Source: a virus
Virus record (IMG/VR): IMGVR_UViG_3300025012_000108
Span: 1 to 54,907 of that record
Reading direction: 5' to 3' (one strand)
Length of the DNA stretch: 54,907 nt
The notes below the pieces were generated by a model. That model made no database searches. It had not been told where the DNA came from and saw only the letters and a list, made by a program, of their open reading frames with translations. Positions within the stretch are counted from its first letter, which is position 1; every line of letters starts with the position of its first letter. This document shows, piece by piece, positions 37,656-46,351 of the stretch. The position numbers were made by a program, and so were the translations under genes.

Positions 37656-38105
37656 ATGGCTGAAATATTGACAGAATATAATCCGACCAAATCCGAGCAG
37701 AAATTGCTTGAGGTCTTGATGAACCCGGCTAACCGGATGAAGTCGGCTACCGATGTTTGTCAGATAGCCGGGATCAGCCGAGAAACCTACTACGCCGCAT
37801 TCGCTAAGGTGGGCTTTAACGCCGTCTATAAGGATATGTCTCTCAAGGTGGTAAAGGCCGCAGTCGCCCCCGTTATCAATGCTTTTGTGCGAGAGGCGCA
37901 GCGTGGCAGTTTCCAGCACGGCAAGATACTACTTGAGATGGCCGACATGTACGCGGAGAAGACCAAGCGTGAAGTGACCGGGGCAGATGGTGGGCCTATC
38001 CAGGCTGAAGTCGTGAACGTGGAGCGCCCACAATTAAGTCGCGAGGAATGGGAAAAACGCCATGGCTTGGACGCCGCAAGCAGGGCCGCAACTAGCGGCG
38101 ATTGA
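37656..38105 (+). CDS. terS: Terminase small subunit
   Basis: A 149-residue protein with an N-terminal helix-turn-helix (SATDVCQIAGISRETYYAAFAKVGF, about residues 30-54), a helical oligomerisation segment and a C-terminal tail (EEWEKRHGL) expected to contact the large subunit. It overlaps the large subunit gene by 44 bases. It recognises packaging DNA. Confidence 0.85.
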   Translation: MAEILTEYNPTKSEQKLLEVLMNPANRMKSATDVCQIAGISRETYYAAFAKVGFNAVYKDMSLKVVKAAVAPVINAFVREAQRGSFQHGKILLEMADMYAEKTKREVTGADGGPIQAEVVNVERPQLSREEWEKRHGLDAASRAATSGD

Positions 38106-39453
38106 CGCCGATTGGTGTGATGAGCTTTTCTATGGTGGGGAACGCGGAGGCGGTAAATCCGACTTTCAGCTAGGATATCAAGAAGATGCCGCGCTGAGAT
38201 ACGAGGGCAAATCGGCCGGTATCATGTTCCGCAAGACCTACACCGAATTAGAAGAACTGCAGATGCGAGCTATGCAGATTTTTCCCGCCTCCGGTGCAGA
38301 CTTCAAGGCCGCGGCCTCTAAGCAATTCCCCTTCTCCAACTGCTGGTACTGGCCCAATGGCGCAACGGTCAAAATGCGCTACATTGAGCGTGAGGCCGAC
38401 TATGGCCGATACCATGGGCATCAATATTCTCACCAAAGTTTCGATGAGATCACGGAGTATCCGAGCCCCGCCGGTTTGCTTAAAATGCTTTCGTGTCTGC
38501 GCAACGCCCACGGTGTGCCATGCAGCGTGAGAAGCACCGGCAACCCTGGAGGCGTCGGTCACGCATGGGTTAAAGCCAGGTATATTGACCCCTCCCCGCC
38601 GTTCACTCCTTACACCGATCCAGATACCGGCTTTGTACGGATGTTCGTACCATCCAAACTTTCAGACAACCAAGCCCTGCTTTCCAAAGACCCGAAATAC
38701 GCCAACAGGATACTAGCGGCCACGGCAGGCAACGAGGTTTTGCGCAAGGCGTGGCTTGAAGGTGCATGGGATATTGTGGCCGGTGCGTTCTTCTCTTCGT
38801 GGAACGGCAAACTGCATGTTGTGCAGCCGTGCGAACTCCCGGCACACTGGACCCGCTTTCGCTCTTTTGACTGGGGCAGCGCAAAGCCCTTTTCTGTTGG
38901 ATGGTGGGCTGTTTCTGATGGAGAGTTGCGCCAGTTCCCACGGGGCGCGATTATCCGTTACCGGGAATGGTACGGAATGGAGACGCCAAACGTCGGCCTA
39001 AAAATGAGCGCCGAGGCCGTAGCCGCTGGTATTAAGCGCAGGGAAGAGAACGACAAGATAGCTTATGGCGTTGCCGATCCTGCCATATTTACCGCTGATG
39101 GTGGGCCATCGATAGCGCAGTCAATGACGCCACTTGTCTACTGGAAACCAGCCGACAACAAGAGGCAACCTGGATGGGCGCAGTTGAATAGCCGTCTGAT
39201 CGGGATAGACGGCAAGCCCATGATTTACTTCTTCAACACCTGTATTGACACCATTCGCACCCTGCCCGTACAGCAGCATGACAAGCACAAATTGGAAGAC
39301 ATTGACACCGATGGCGAAGATCACGCGGTCGATGAGGTTCGGTATGCCTGCATGTCCCGCCCATGGATAGCGCCCAAAGACCTGACCAGTACGAAGCTCA
39401 AGGACTACTCCCCCGTTGATGACGATGATGAGGAGGGGTGGAAGACGGCGTGA
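38062..39453 (+). CDS. terL: Terminase large subunit
   Basis: A 463-residue packaging ATPase-nuclease. LFYGGERGGGKSDF is Walker A (residues about 23-36); HQSFDEITEYP is Walker B with the catalytic Glu; FRSFDWGSAKPFSVGWW and YGVADPAIF supply nuclease Asp residues of the RNase-H fold, with EDHAVDEVRYA a third. Full length. Followed by the promoter of the RHH/GIY-YIG moron and not by the portal gene. Confidence 0.95.
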   Translation: MAWTPQAGPQLAAIDADWCDELFYGGERGGGKSDFQLGYQEDAALRYEGKSAGIMFRKTYTELEELQMRAMQIFPASGADFKAAASKQFPFSNCWYWPNGATVKMRYIEREADYGRYHGHQYSHQSFDEITEYPSPAGLLKMLSCLRNAHGVPCSVRSTGNPGGVGHAWVKARYIDPSPPFTPYTDPDTGFVRMFVPSKLSDNQALLSKDPKYANRILAATAGNEVLRKAWLEGAWDIVAGAFFSSWNGKLHVVQPCELPAHWTRFRSFDWGSAKPFSVGWWAVSDGELRQFPRGAIIRYREWYGMETPNVGLKMSAEAVAAGIKRREENDKIAYGVADPAIFTADGGPSIAQSMTPLVYWKPADNKRQPGWAQLNSRLIGIDGKPMIYFFNTCIDTIRTLPVQQHDKHKLEDIDTDGEDHAVDEVRYACMSRPWIAPKDLTSTKLKDYSPVDDDDEEGWKTA

Positions 39454-39464
39454 CCAAATAAGTG

Positions 39465-39521
39465 TTTACTATGCACGGCTTTTGGTGTATAATTGCCTCA
39501 TAATTTACGCCTTGCCTCATA
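39465..39521 (+). promoter_or_regulatory. Promoter with 10-bp direct repeats (RHH cassette 2)
   Basis: TTTACT (39465-39470), 17 bases, perfect TATAAT (39488-39493). TTGCCTCATA occurs at 39493-39502 and 39512-39521, 19 bases apart, just downstream of the -10. The repeats differ in sequence from those at 20092/20114, as expected if each RHH protein reads its own operator. Confidence 0.8.
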
Positions 39522-39531
39522 GGAGAACACC

Positions 39532-39687
39532 ATGCCACGCAGAAATATCACCCTCAGTTCCCGCCACGACAAGATTCTAACATCCCTTTCCTCAAAGCTC
39601 GACATTTCCATGACTGAAACGATGCAACGGGCGCTGGAACTCCTTGAAGAAAAGGATGCGCAGCGGGACAAGGAGGTTGGGAAATGA
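39532..39687 (+). CDS. RHH DNA-binding protein, 51 aa (moron)
   Basis: AGGAGAA before ATG. PRRNITLSSRHDKILTSL then ETMQRALELLEEKDAQRDKEVGK is close to the 20155 protein. ATGA overlap with the following GIY-YIG gene. With its own promoter inside the structural operon it is a typical moron, able to be expressed apart from late genes. Confidence 0.8.
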   Translation: MPRRNITLSSRHDKILTSLSSKLDISMTETMQRALELLEEKDAQRDKEVGK

Positions 39688-40274
39688 TCAGACCTAGGTT
39701 TAGCCACTTGGCAGACATTATCTACAGGAAATACCCCATAGAGAAGATGGCAGGAATCGCGGTGGAAATAGAAAAAAATCTGCCTGACTTTGCGGAAGCT
39801 TTTAATCTTTACTTTGCGCTTGAAAGTGCGTCAATGTCTGCGCCCAATCAGAGCAAAAAAGGCACCGTCTACTTTATGAGGGATACCCTTAGTGGCGAAG
39901 TCAAAATCGGTTTCTCTGATGGCAGAGTGTGGGGCAGAGCTAAATACCACGCCAACCACGGCGAACGCGGCATTGAAACGCTTCTGCAGATCGGCGGGAC
40001 TTATGCGGATGAAACCAAGTTCCATGAGATGTTCAAACCTCACAACATCAAAGGTGAGTGGTACAAAGGGACTGACGAAGTCCTTGATGCTATCAAGGCG
40101 ATGGGTTCCGCCGTCCAAGAAAACCCTGGGATGGGGATGGCAGATATCATGATAGCCGCAGGGTGGAAACTGTTCTTTTGGAAAAGAGAGGCCGAGTGTT
40201 ACAGGGAACTCTTTGCGCGGCACTCAGCACAACCCCGCCCCGAGCTAAAGATACTAGCAGGCGGGAAATCCTAA
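39684..40274 (+). CDS. T5orf172-type GIY-YIG nuclease-like protein, 196 aa
   Basis: Residues about 50-135 fit the T5orf172/MUG113 branch of the GIY-YIG superfamily: GTVYFMRDTLSGEVKIGFSDGR..RAKYH, then ADETKFHEMFKPHNIKGEWYKG. The N-terminal 45 residues are a separate helical part and the C-terminus is Trp/Lys-rich. It is coupled to an RHH gene exactly as at 20310, although the two nucleases are only distantly related. Confidence 0.78.
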   Translation: MIRPRFSHLADIIYRKYPIEKMAGIAVEIEKNLPDFAEAFNLYFALESASMSAPNQSKKGTVYFMRDTLSGEVKIGFSDGRVWGRAKYHANHGERGIETLLQIGGTYADETKFHEMFKPHNIKGEWYKGTDEVLDAIKAMGSAVQENPGMGMADIMIAAGWKLFFWKREAECYRELFARHSAQPRPELKILAGGKS

Positions 40275-40314
40275 TGATAGAGCGGCCTAAACTGGACCAC
40301 ACAAAGGGGGAGAG

Positions 40315-40662
40315 ATGAGCGAGATTAGGCAAGCCATCACTGCTGATCTTTCTTGCGCCATGGGCAAAGGCCGCGACGAAATCATTCTTACCGCCATCAG
40401 AAATGTGAGCGCGACGGATCACTTGATTCAGAAAGCAATTGCCAAAGATGGCAGAGTATTCTCGCCTGAACTCTTAGAGTCTATAGCACAAAGAGGACGG
40501 TTTGAGATATATCCCGACAAAACCGAAACATTCTTTTGGGACAACAAGCCGCTTATCCAGTTCATGCCGATGGAAATCAAGTATGAGGGGAACAACATCA
40601 GTGCAAGTCAACCCTACCGTTTGATTGTGGCCGACAGCATAAAGGAGGGGTGCGAGAAATGA
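40315..40662 (+). CDS. Hypothetical protein, 115 aa
   Basis: AAAGGGGGAGAG before ATG. Mixed alpha/beta; PELLESIAQRGRFEIYPDKTETFFWDNKPLIQFMP is the most structured part. No family recognised. Belongs to the moron cluster between terminase and portal. Confidence 0.6.
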   Translation: MSEIRQAITADLSCAMGKGRDEIILTAIRNVSATDHLIQKAIAKDGRVFSPELLESIAQRGRFEIYPDKTETFFWDNKPLIQFMPMEIKYEGNNISASQPYRLIVADSIKEGCEK

Positions 40663-40811
40663 TAATTGCTTTTGTGCTGGAAACGGCGGTCGGCCTGTGT
40701 GTCGCTGTTGCTACATCGGTGGTTATTGCCCCCGTCATGTTCAAATATCTTCATAGGATAACTTGGCGCGAACTTTGGGACGTGGTGAAAGCTACAGATT
40801 TGCGGGGATAA
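40659..40811 (+). CDS. Single-pass membrane protein, 50 aa
   Basis: ATGA overlap with the previous stop and AGGAGGGG upstream. One helix (FVLETAVGLCVAVATSVVIAPVM) and a basic/Trp-containing C-terminus. Its ribosome-site context is nearly repeated before the next gene (GGGTGCGAGAAATGA). Function unknown. Confidence 0.55.
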   Translation: MIIAFVLETAVGLCVAVATSVVIAPVMFKYLHRITWRELWDVVKATDLRG

Positions 40812-40830
40812 CACAGGGAGGGTGCGAGAA

Positions 40831-41061
40831 ATGAGCTTTAACTGGAAACTGATGAACGTGAGAAGGGCCAAACTGGCTTCGCACTCATTCGTAGCTTTTC
40901 GGCCTGGAGAAAACCCGTTCATCATCGGGGCTGCAATGGTGGTCCCGTCGCCAGGGATGGCTGAGCGGCTGTGCTTCCACGTTATATATGATGACGGCAA
41001 AACTGATTACATCCCACTGGAGAGCTTGACGGATGGCACGTACACAGCGGAGGGCGAATGA
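40831..41061 (+). CDS. Small beta-rich protein, 76 aa
   Basis: Start 40831 follows AGGGAGGG. The pattern NWKLMNVRRAKLASHSFVAFRPG and FHVIYDDGKTDYIPLESL suggests a small barrel-like domain. One Cys. Function unknown. Confidence 0.55.
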   Translation: MSFNWKLMNVRRAKLASHSFVAFRPGENPFIIGAAMVVPSPGMAERLCFHVIYDDGKTDYIPLESLTDGTYTAEGE

Positions 41062-41291
41062 GAAAGCCTAGATACCTGAGAGCAGAGGTGAAAAAGCGAA
41101 GGGACCGGGAGAAAGTCCGCGCCTTTTACGGCGGCTTGCAATGGACGCCAAATCAAGTAGGGAAGATAAAGGAGCGCATCAAGGTTAACGGAGGGTTTGA
41201 CCTTTACCGGATAGAAGACCCGTTTAGGATGGGGAGAGATTGCGCACCGCCACCAGAAGGTATCGAACGACTCAACACTTGCCGCAGATAA
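41058..41291 (+). CDS. Small basic protein, 77 aa
   Basis: ATGA overlap with the previous stop. Strongly basic N-terminal half (RYLRAEVKKRRDREKVRAFY). Could bind nucleic acid. Last gene of the moron cluster. Confidence 0.55.
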   Translation: MRKPRYLRAEVKKRRDREKVRAFYGGLQWTPNQVGKIKERIKVNGGFDLYRIEDPFRMGRDCAPPPEGIERLNTCRR

Positions 41292-41513
41292 AAACCCTTG
41301 ACTAATTAGAATCATCGTGGTACTTCCACATTAACTCCCTCCCCTTTAAACATGGTGACAGCCCTTCATCGGGCATTTCGGGCGCGAATAGGATTTGTAC
41401 AGTCTGCGCTTCCATTGCCGGTATGAATGGGTGCATGGCTCACCGGCACAGTTTCAAACAAGGCACCTTGCCACTAGCATCAACGGCGTGACCGCACAAG
41501 CGGGAGTAAAAAA
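41292..41513 (+). other. 222-base gap before portal gene
   Basis: No gene is evident. TTGACT at 41299 followed 17 bases later by TACTTC is a weak promoter candidate. GCCGGT...ACCGGC (about 41418-41446) forms a 6-bp stem enclosing GGTG/CACC. The last bases hold the portal ribosome site. Confidence 0.35.
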
Positions 41514-43385
41514 TTGGCTGAAACTCTCACCCTCACTCAAGCCGTGGAGTTCTTCGAGCAAGCCGAGGAACTGTCCTACGACTCCCGCACGACGGCCGAA
41601 CGCTGCCGCGACTACTACGACCACAAGCAATGGACGGCCAAAGAGAAAGCCATCCTTGCCGAGCGTAACCAACCCCCCGTAACCCGTAACCGCATCAAGC
41701 CCAAGGTTGATTTTCTCAAGGGGATGGAAACCCAGACCCGCACCGACCCCAAGGCATTCCCCCGCACCCCTGGCGACGATGATGCAGCATCCGCTGCGAC
41801 CGACGCCATCCGTTTTGTTTGTGACTCCAACAAATTCACCGATACCAAATCCGGGTGCTTTGATAACTTGACCGTGGAGGGGGTTTGCGGCGTTGAGGTC
41901 TACGCCAAGCCTGGCCGGGGCAAGGATATTGACGTTTGTATCCGGCGCTTCCAGTGGGACCGTCTGTTCTGGGACGCTCACAGCAGGGAGAAAGATTTCA
42001 GCGATACCCGCTATCGTGGTGCTGTCATTTGGATGGACTTTGAGGAAGCCGTTGACCGCTACCCCGGAAAGCGTGAAGCATTAGCGTCCACCCTTGCCAA
42101 CGAAGGGACCATCTCCAGCACCTATGATGACACTCCCCGGCTCAGATGGGCCGATGACAAGCGCAAGCGGGTCCGTGTGGTCAAATTGGAGTTCAAGCGC
42201 GGGGAGCAGGTTTACACCTGTGAGTTCACCAAGGGCGGCTTTCTCGTTGATCCCGAGCCGTCGCCCTACGTGGATGAGAACGGCATCCCCGAATGGTCGA
42301 TCCTGCTCCAGTCGGCGCACGTTGACCGTGAGGGGAACCGTTATGGGTGGGTCCAGGCGTGGCTTGACCTTCAGGACGAGATCAACAAGAGGGCCAGTAA
42401 AGGGCTGCACCTTGCGTCTGTGCGCCAGACATTTGGGACCAAGGGTGCCGTTCAGGACGTGAACAAAGCTAAAAAGGAACTGGCAAAGCCTAACGGCCAC
42501 CTTGAAGTGGAAATGGGGGAGTTTGGGAAAGACTTTGGCATTCTCCCCACTGGCGACCTTGCCGCCGCTCAGTTCAGCATGCTTCAGGAGGCGAAGCAGG
42601 AGATTGACAGCGTAGGGGTCAACGCCGCGCTTGCTGGCTCCGACCAGCGGGGATTGAGCGGCAAGGCCATCGGCAGGTTGCAGCAGGGCGGCAGCACCGA
42701 GATAAAGCCCCTTCTTGACTGCCTTGCCTCCTTCAACAACCAAGTATACCGCGCCGTCTGGAACCGCATCAAACAGTTCTGGACTGCCGAGAAGTGGGTC
42801 CGCGTCACGGATGATGAAAATAACCTGAAATGGGTAGGGCTGAATCAGCCGATTACCTTGGGCCAGCAGCTTCAGGAGGAAATGGGCGAGTTGCCCCCTG
42901 AGTTCGCCAATGACCCACGTCTCAATCAGGTTGTTGAGGTCAAGAACGAAGTCGCCAAGATCGACGTTGATATCATCATCGATGAGGTGCCGGACACCAT
43001 CACCGTCATGCAAGAGCAGTTTGACGCTCTCACCGCCATATTCCCCGCTATTCCCGACATGCAGAAACCGGCCATGCTGGAAATGCTCATCGAGTCGTCC
43101 TCTCTCCGCAACAAGTCAAAAATACTTGAGCGGCTGAAAGGTGGCGACCAGCAAGACCCCGCAGCGCAGCAACAGGCGCAGGCCGCGCAGGAAGCCCAAA
43201 TGCAGCAGATGCAAGCGCAGATGGAGCAGATGAGCGCCAACCTTGAGAAAACGCAGAGTGAGACGGAGAAGAACCGCGCGGCCTCGCTGAAGAGCATGGC
43301 GGAAGCGGAGAGCCTAGTCAATCAACCGCAGATGACCGAGCAACAGATGATGTTAGCCGGTCAGACGGATGGAATGCAAATCTGA
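41514..43385 (+). CDS. Portal protein, P22-like
   Basis: A 623-residue protein starting with TTG at 41514, seven bases after CGGGAG. DYYDHKQWT...LAERNQPPVTRNRIKPKVDFLKGME and the long body with GPVQDVNKAKKEL-like and DQRGLSGKAIGRLQQGG stretches are typical of the P22-type portal family. The C-terminus is a Gln-rich coiled coil (about residues 580-620), expected for the portal barrel. It forms the dodecameric ring for DNA entry and tail attachment. Confidence 0.88.
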   Translation: MAETLTLTQAVEFFEQAEELSYDSRTTAERCRDYYDHKQWTAKEKAILAERNQPPVTRNRIKPKVDFLKGMETQTRTDPKAFPRTPGDDDAASAATDAIRFVCDSNKFTDTKSGCFDNLTVEGVCGVEVYAKPGRGKDIDVCIRRFQWDRLFWDAHSREKDFSDTRYRGAVIWMDFEEAVDRYPGKREALASTLANEGTISSTYDDTPRLRWADDKRKRVRVVKLEFKRGEQVYTCEFTKGGFLVDPEPSPYVDENGIPEWSILLQSAHVDREGNRYGWVQAWLDLQDEINKRASKGLHLASVRQTFGTKGAVQDVNKAKKELAKPNGHLEVEMGEFGKDFGILPTGDLAAAQFSMLQEAKQEIDSVGVNAALAGSDQRGLSGKAIGRLQQGGSTEIKPLLDCLASFNNQVYRAVWNRIKQFWTAEKWVRVTDDENNLKWVGLNQPITLGQQLQEEMGELPPEFANDPRLNQVVEVKNEVAKIDVDIIIDEVPDTITVMQEQFDALTAIFPAIPDMQKPAMLEMLIESSSLRNKSKILERLKGGDQQDPAAQQQAQAAQEAQMQQMQAQMEQMSANLEKTQSETEKNRAASLKSMAEAESLVNQPQMTEQQMMLAGQTDGMQI

Positions 43386-43422
43386 AGTAACACCTTCACC
43401 GACCATAAAAGGAGCAACTAAA

Positions 43423-43815
43423 ATGAAAAAGATTACCTCCCTGCTGATGCTGTTCGCATTGGTCCTGACCGCCGCATTGGTCTACGCTGGCAACGTTCAC
43501 CGTGACGGCGACGGGGTAGCGATGCCCGACACCTTCGCCCCGGTCAAGACCCGCAGTCTGACCCACACCAAGGCTGACAAGACCTACACCCCGACCGCTG
43601 GCACCAAAAAGGTACGCATCAACCCGACCGGTGCAGTGTTCGCCAAACTTTCCAGCGCGGTCAACAATAAGGACACTGTCGGCTTCCCCCTGGCCGCGAA
43701 TGCTACCGCTGAGATGGGCGTTGCGACCCGCACCGGAGCTGGCGCGGCTGTTTCGGCCATTGTCTTCAGCGGCCTGAGCTCCGCGACCAAGACCATTTAC
43801 ATCCAGGAGCAGTAA
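43423..43815 (+). CDS. Secreted-type protein, possible decoration, 130 aa
   Basis: Start 43423 follows AAAGGAG. Residues 1-21 form a Sec signal peptide (LLMLFALVLTAALVYAG), unusual for a gene in the head operon. The mature part is a Thr/Ala-rich beta domain (KKVRINPTGAVFAKLSSAV, ATAEMGVATRTGAG). It may be a capsid cement protein with a signal-like N-terminus or an exported protein. TAATG overlap with the next gene. Confidence 0.6.
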   Translation: MKKITSLLMLFALVLTAALVYAGNVHRDGDGVAMPDTFAPVKTRSLTHTKADKTYTPTAGTKKVRINPTGAVFAKLSSAVNNKDTVGFPLAANATAEMGVATRTGAGAAVSAIVFSGLSSATKTIYIQEQ

Positions 43816-44024
43816 TGACCCGGCACGAGATAGACAACAACTTCCGCTACCACGCGCCGAAGGATGACCAGCCCAAACGCTACGAGGCGCTACGCGGCAA
43901 GGCGAAGGAGCTAGCAGAACTCATCAACGAGCTGTGCCCCGACAGCCGGGAAAAGTCCATCGCCATCACCAACCTTGAGCAGTGCAGCATGTGGTCCAAT
44001 GCTTCCATTGCTCGTAACGAGTAG
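43815..44024 (+). CDS. acb2: Acb2-like anti-CBASS candidate (cyclic-nucleotide sponge), 69 aa
   Basis: Start overlaps the previous stop, with AGGAG upstream. The 69-residue helical product has FRYHAPKDDQPKRYEALRGKA and CPDSREKSIAITNLEQCSMWSNASIARNE (two stretches), the hairpin signature of the Acb2/Tad1 family (DUF7681, T4 Vs.4 relatives). Known Acb2 proteins form hexamers that trap cyclic di- and trinucleotides and so block CBASS. Size and signature fit; binding by this protein is inferred from the family. Confidence 0.75.
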   Translation: MTRHEIDNNFRYHAPKDDQPKRYEALRGKAKELAELINELCPDSREKSIAITNLEQCSMWSNASIARNE

Positions 44025-44036
44025 AAAGGAACCAGC

Positions 44037-44213
44037 ATGGGCAAGGAATCACGGCAAGCGCGGATTTTGGAAGAGACGCAAGACGCGGCACTCGCTGAAA
44101 TCCGCGAAGCCTTCCGCCAGGACTTCGACCACTTCAAGCAATCGGCATGCAAGCTGCCGTTTCTGAAGCGGCTGGAGTTCTGCTGGAAGATCATGAACCG
44201 CAACCCCAAGTAA
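44037..44213 (+). CDS. Small helical protein, 58 aa
   Basis: AAAGGAACCAGC before ATG. Charged helix (ARILEETQDAALAEIREAFRQD) then a basic helix with two Cys. No family recognised. Sits between the Acb2-like gene and the scaffold; the 77 bases after it show no gene. Confidence 0.6.
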   Translation: MGKESRQARILEETQDAALAEIREAFRQDFDHFKQSACKLPFLKRLEFCWKIMNRNPK

Positions 44214-44290
44214 GGGGAGCCGTCGCCGGGTAATCGGGCGTGTACTAAAGAGGGTCGCCGCCAACGATCGGGCGCTGAAGGGAGAAGCAA

Positions 44291-45079
44291 ATGGAAGACA
44301 TGGACAGTATTCTTAACCCGCCGCAGGAGCAGGAAACCACCCAAGAGGTGGAAACCGAGCGGGAAGAAACCCACGAAGAGCAAGAGCAGGAAACGGGCGA
44401 GAAAGAGACTCAGGTCGCCGCTGAGACGAAGGAAGAGAAGCAGGAAGAAGCCAAGCCCGACGCCACCGCCGAAGCCGTCCGCGCAGAACTCGCCGCACTG
44501 ACCAAGGAACGCGAACGGCTGCGCACGAAAGAGGCCGCGCTGGAAGCCGAAAGGGAACGCCTCAAACAGCCCGTTCAGGAAGAGGAGAAGCCCGACTTTT
44601 GGGACAACCCCGAGGCGCAACTGACCGCCCTTGAGCAGCGCATGGAGCAAAAGCTGCTCAACGAGCGCCTGAATATCTCCGAAACCTACGCACGCGGGAA
44701 ATACACCGACTTTCAGGAAAAGCTCGATGTGTTCGCCGGGATGATCCAAGAAGCGCCGGAACTACACCAACGGATGCTGCGCGACCCCAACCCCGCAGAG
44801 TTCGCTTACAAGACCGCCGCCGACAAGTTGAAGGTGGCGAAACTGCAAGAACTTGGCGACCCTGACGAGTTCCGCGCCAAAATCACCGCCGAGCTCGAAA
44901 CCAGCATCCGCACCAAGATCATGGCGGAAATCGAAGCCGAGAAAGCGGCAGAGGTCGAAGCCAAAATCAGGGAAAAGCTCGGCAAGGGCGGCTTCAGCGA
45001 ACAGCGCAGCGTCGGCACCGAACGAACGACAACCAAGACCTTTAGCGGGCCTACGTCTCTGAACAAGATCCTAGCGTAG
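44291..45079 (+). CDS. Scaffolding protein
   Basis: A 262-residue, very acidic N-terminus (Glu/Gln-rich, residues 1-75), long coiled coil (about 75-130), helical middle, and a basic tail (KIREKLGKGG). This layout and the position between portal and capsid fit a P22 gp8-like scaffold that directs shell assembly and then leaves. GGGAGAAG before ATG. Confidence 0.82.
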   Translation: MEDMDSILNPPQEQETTQEVETEREETHEEQEQETGEKETQVAAETKEEKQEEAKPDATAEAVRAELAALTKERERLRTKEAALEAERERLKQPVQEEEKPDFWDNPEAQLTALEQRMEQKLLNERLNISETYARGKYTDFQEKLDVFAGMIQEAPELHQRMLRDPNPAEFAYKTAADKLKVAKLQELGDPDEFRAKITAELETSIRTKIMAEIEAEKAAEVEAKIREKLGKGGFSEQRSVGTERTTTKTFSGPTSLNKILA

Positions 45080-45129
45080 CCCGAGAAGGCCGCAACCTTT
45101 GCCCGAGAACACGGGCCGGGAGATACGAA

Positions 45130-46299
45130 ATGAAACGTCTGCAAGCATTCGTGAGAGGTTTTCTCAACTTTCACGCCATCGTAAGGTCTCCGCTCTGTCT
45201 GCTGTTCGGGACTGAGACCACCGCCGCCGAGCGTGTCACCCAATGGGAAGATACGTTTTTTAAGGAGTATGTCCGCGCCAACCGATACAAGCGGTACATG
45301 GGCACCGACGAAAACGCCATCATCCAGCTCAAGGAGAACCTGACCAAGACGCAGGGTGACGCCATCACCATCAACCTCGTGGGTGCCCTCGACGCCAGTT
45401 CCGGCCCGAACACCGGATCCTCGGCCCTGGTTGGCAATGAAAAGGCACTCCCCAACGACGGGCACAAGATCACTGTTGGCGTGGTCCGCGACGCTGTGAC
45501 CGTTAACGGCATGGAAGAGCAAGCTTCCCCCATCGACATTCGCAACGCCGGCAAGGTGGCACTGAAAGACCTGTCCATGCGCTACATGCGCAACGGCATC
45601 AACGATGCTCTCCACAGCATCAACGGCGTGGTCTACGGCTCCGCGACCGAGACTCAGAAAGACGCATGGCTGGTGGACAACTCCGACCGCGTTCTCTTCG
45701 GGGCATCCAAGGGTAACAACGCCGCCGACGACCACAGCGCAGCCCTCGCCATGATTAACAACACCGACGACAAACTGACTGGCAATGTTGTCTCGCTCAT
45801 CAAGCGCATGGCTCAGACCGCAACCACCGCCAACGGCGACGGCATCCGCCCCCACACCTACGGCGAAGATCAGGAAACCTTCGTCATGTTCGCGCCGGCC
45901 TTTGCCTACCGCGACCTGCGCAACTGGATGGTTGCGAACGGGCACTGGGACACCGCCCTGGAGCGCAGCAAGGACAACCCGCTGTACTCCGGGCCGACTT
46001 CCATCGAATGGGACGGTGTAATCGTCAGGGAGATGCCGGAACTGCCGATCCTGACCGGCGTAGGCGCGGACGGCATCAACGTTGCCCCTTGCTTCCTGTG
46101 CGGGGCGCAAGCACTCGGCATCGCATGGGCCAAGAGGACCAAGACCACCGTCAAGAAAGAGGACGACTACGAGTTCTCGCACGGTGTGGGTTTCATGGAA
46201 ATCCGGGGCACCAACAAGATCCAGTGGGGCCAGGGTGGCGCTAACGCCATCGACTGGGCCGTAGCGACCTGCTACGTGGCTGGCGTGGCTGACGCGTAA
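45130..46299 (+). CDS. Major capsid protein (N4-gp56/DUF4043-like)
   Basis: A 389-residue protein. ERVTQWEDTFFKEYVR, GDAITINLVGALD, NGMEEQASPIDIRNAGKVAL and the late region VAPCFLCGAQALGIAWAKR match the N4-gp56-type capsid family with the HK97 fold. GGGAG before ATG. The strand opposite carries a long open frame (44806-46182) that is only a codon-use shadow. Confidence 0.88.
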   Translation: MKRLQAFVRGFLNFHAIVRSPLCLLFGTETTAAERVTQWEDTFFKEYVRANRYKRYMGTDENAIIQLKENLTKTQGDAITINLVGALDASSGPNTGSSALVGNEKALPNDGHKITVGVVRDAVTVNGMEEQASPIDIRNAGKVALKDLSMRYMRNGINDALHSINGVVYGSATETQKDAWLVDNSDRVLFGASKGNNAADDHSAALAMINNTDDKLTGNVVSLIKRMAQTATTANGDGIRPHTYGEDQETFVMFAPAFAYRDLRNWMVANGHWDTALERSKDNPLYSGPTSIEWDGVIVREMPELPILTGVGADGINVAPCFLCGAQALGIAWAKRTKTTVKKEDDYEFSHGVGFMEIRGTNKIQWGQGGANAIDWAVATCYVAGVADA

Positions 46300-46308
46300 C
46301 CAACAACG

Positions 46309-46334
46309 GCGGGGTAGGGGCGACTCTACCCCGC
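46309..46334 (+). terminator. Hairpin after capsid gene, attenuator candidate
   Basis: GCGGGGTAG (46309-46317) pairs perfectly with CTACCCCGC (46326-46334). No T-run follows, so it probably weakens, not stops, transcription below the capsid gene, or protects the mRNA end. Confidence 0.55.
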
Positions 46335-46351
46335 TTCACTAAGGAGCAGCC

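Noticed and set aside
44806-46182. 458-codon open frame opposite the scaffold/capsid genes
   Set aside because: It has no ribosome site or family signature and lies exactly antisense to a strongly biased capsid gene, so it is a codon-use shadow. The same holds for 42081-43013 opposite the portal.
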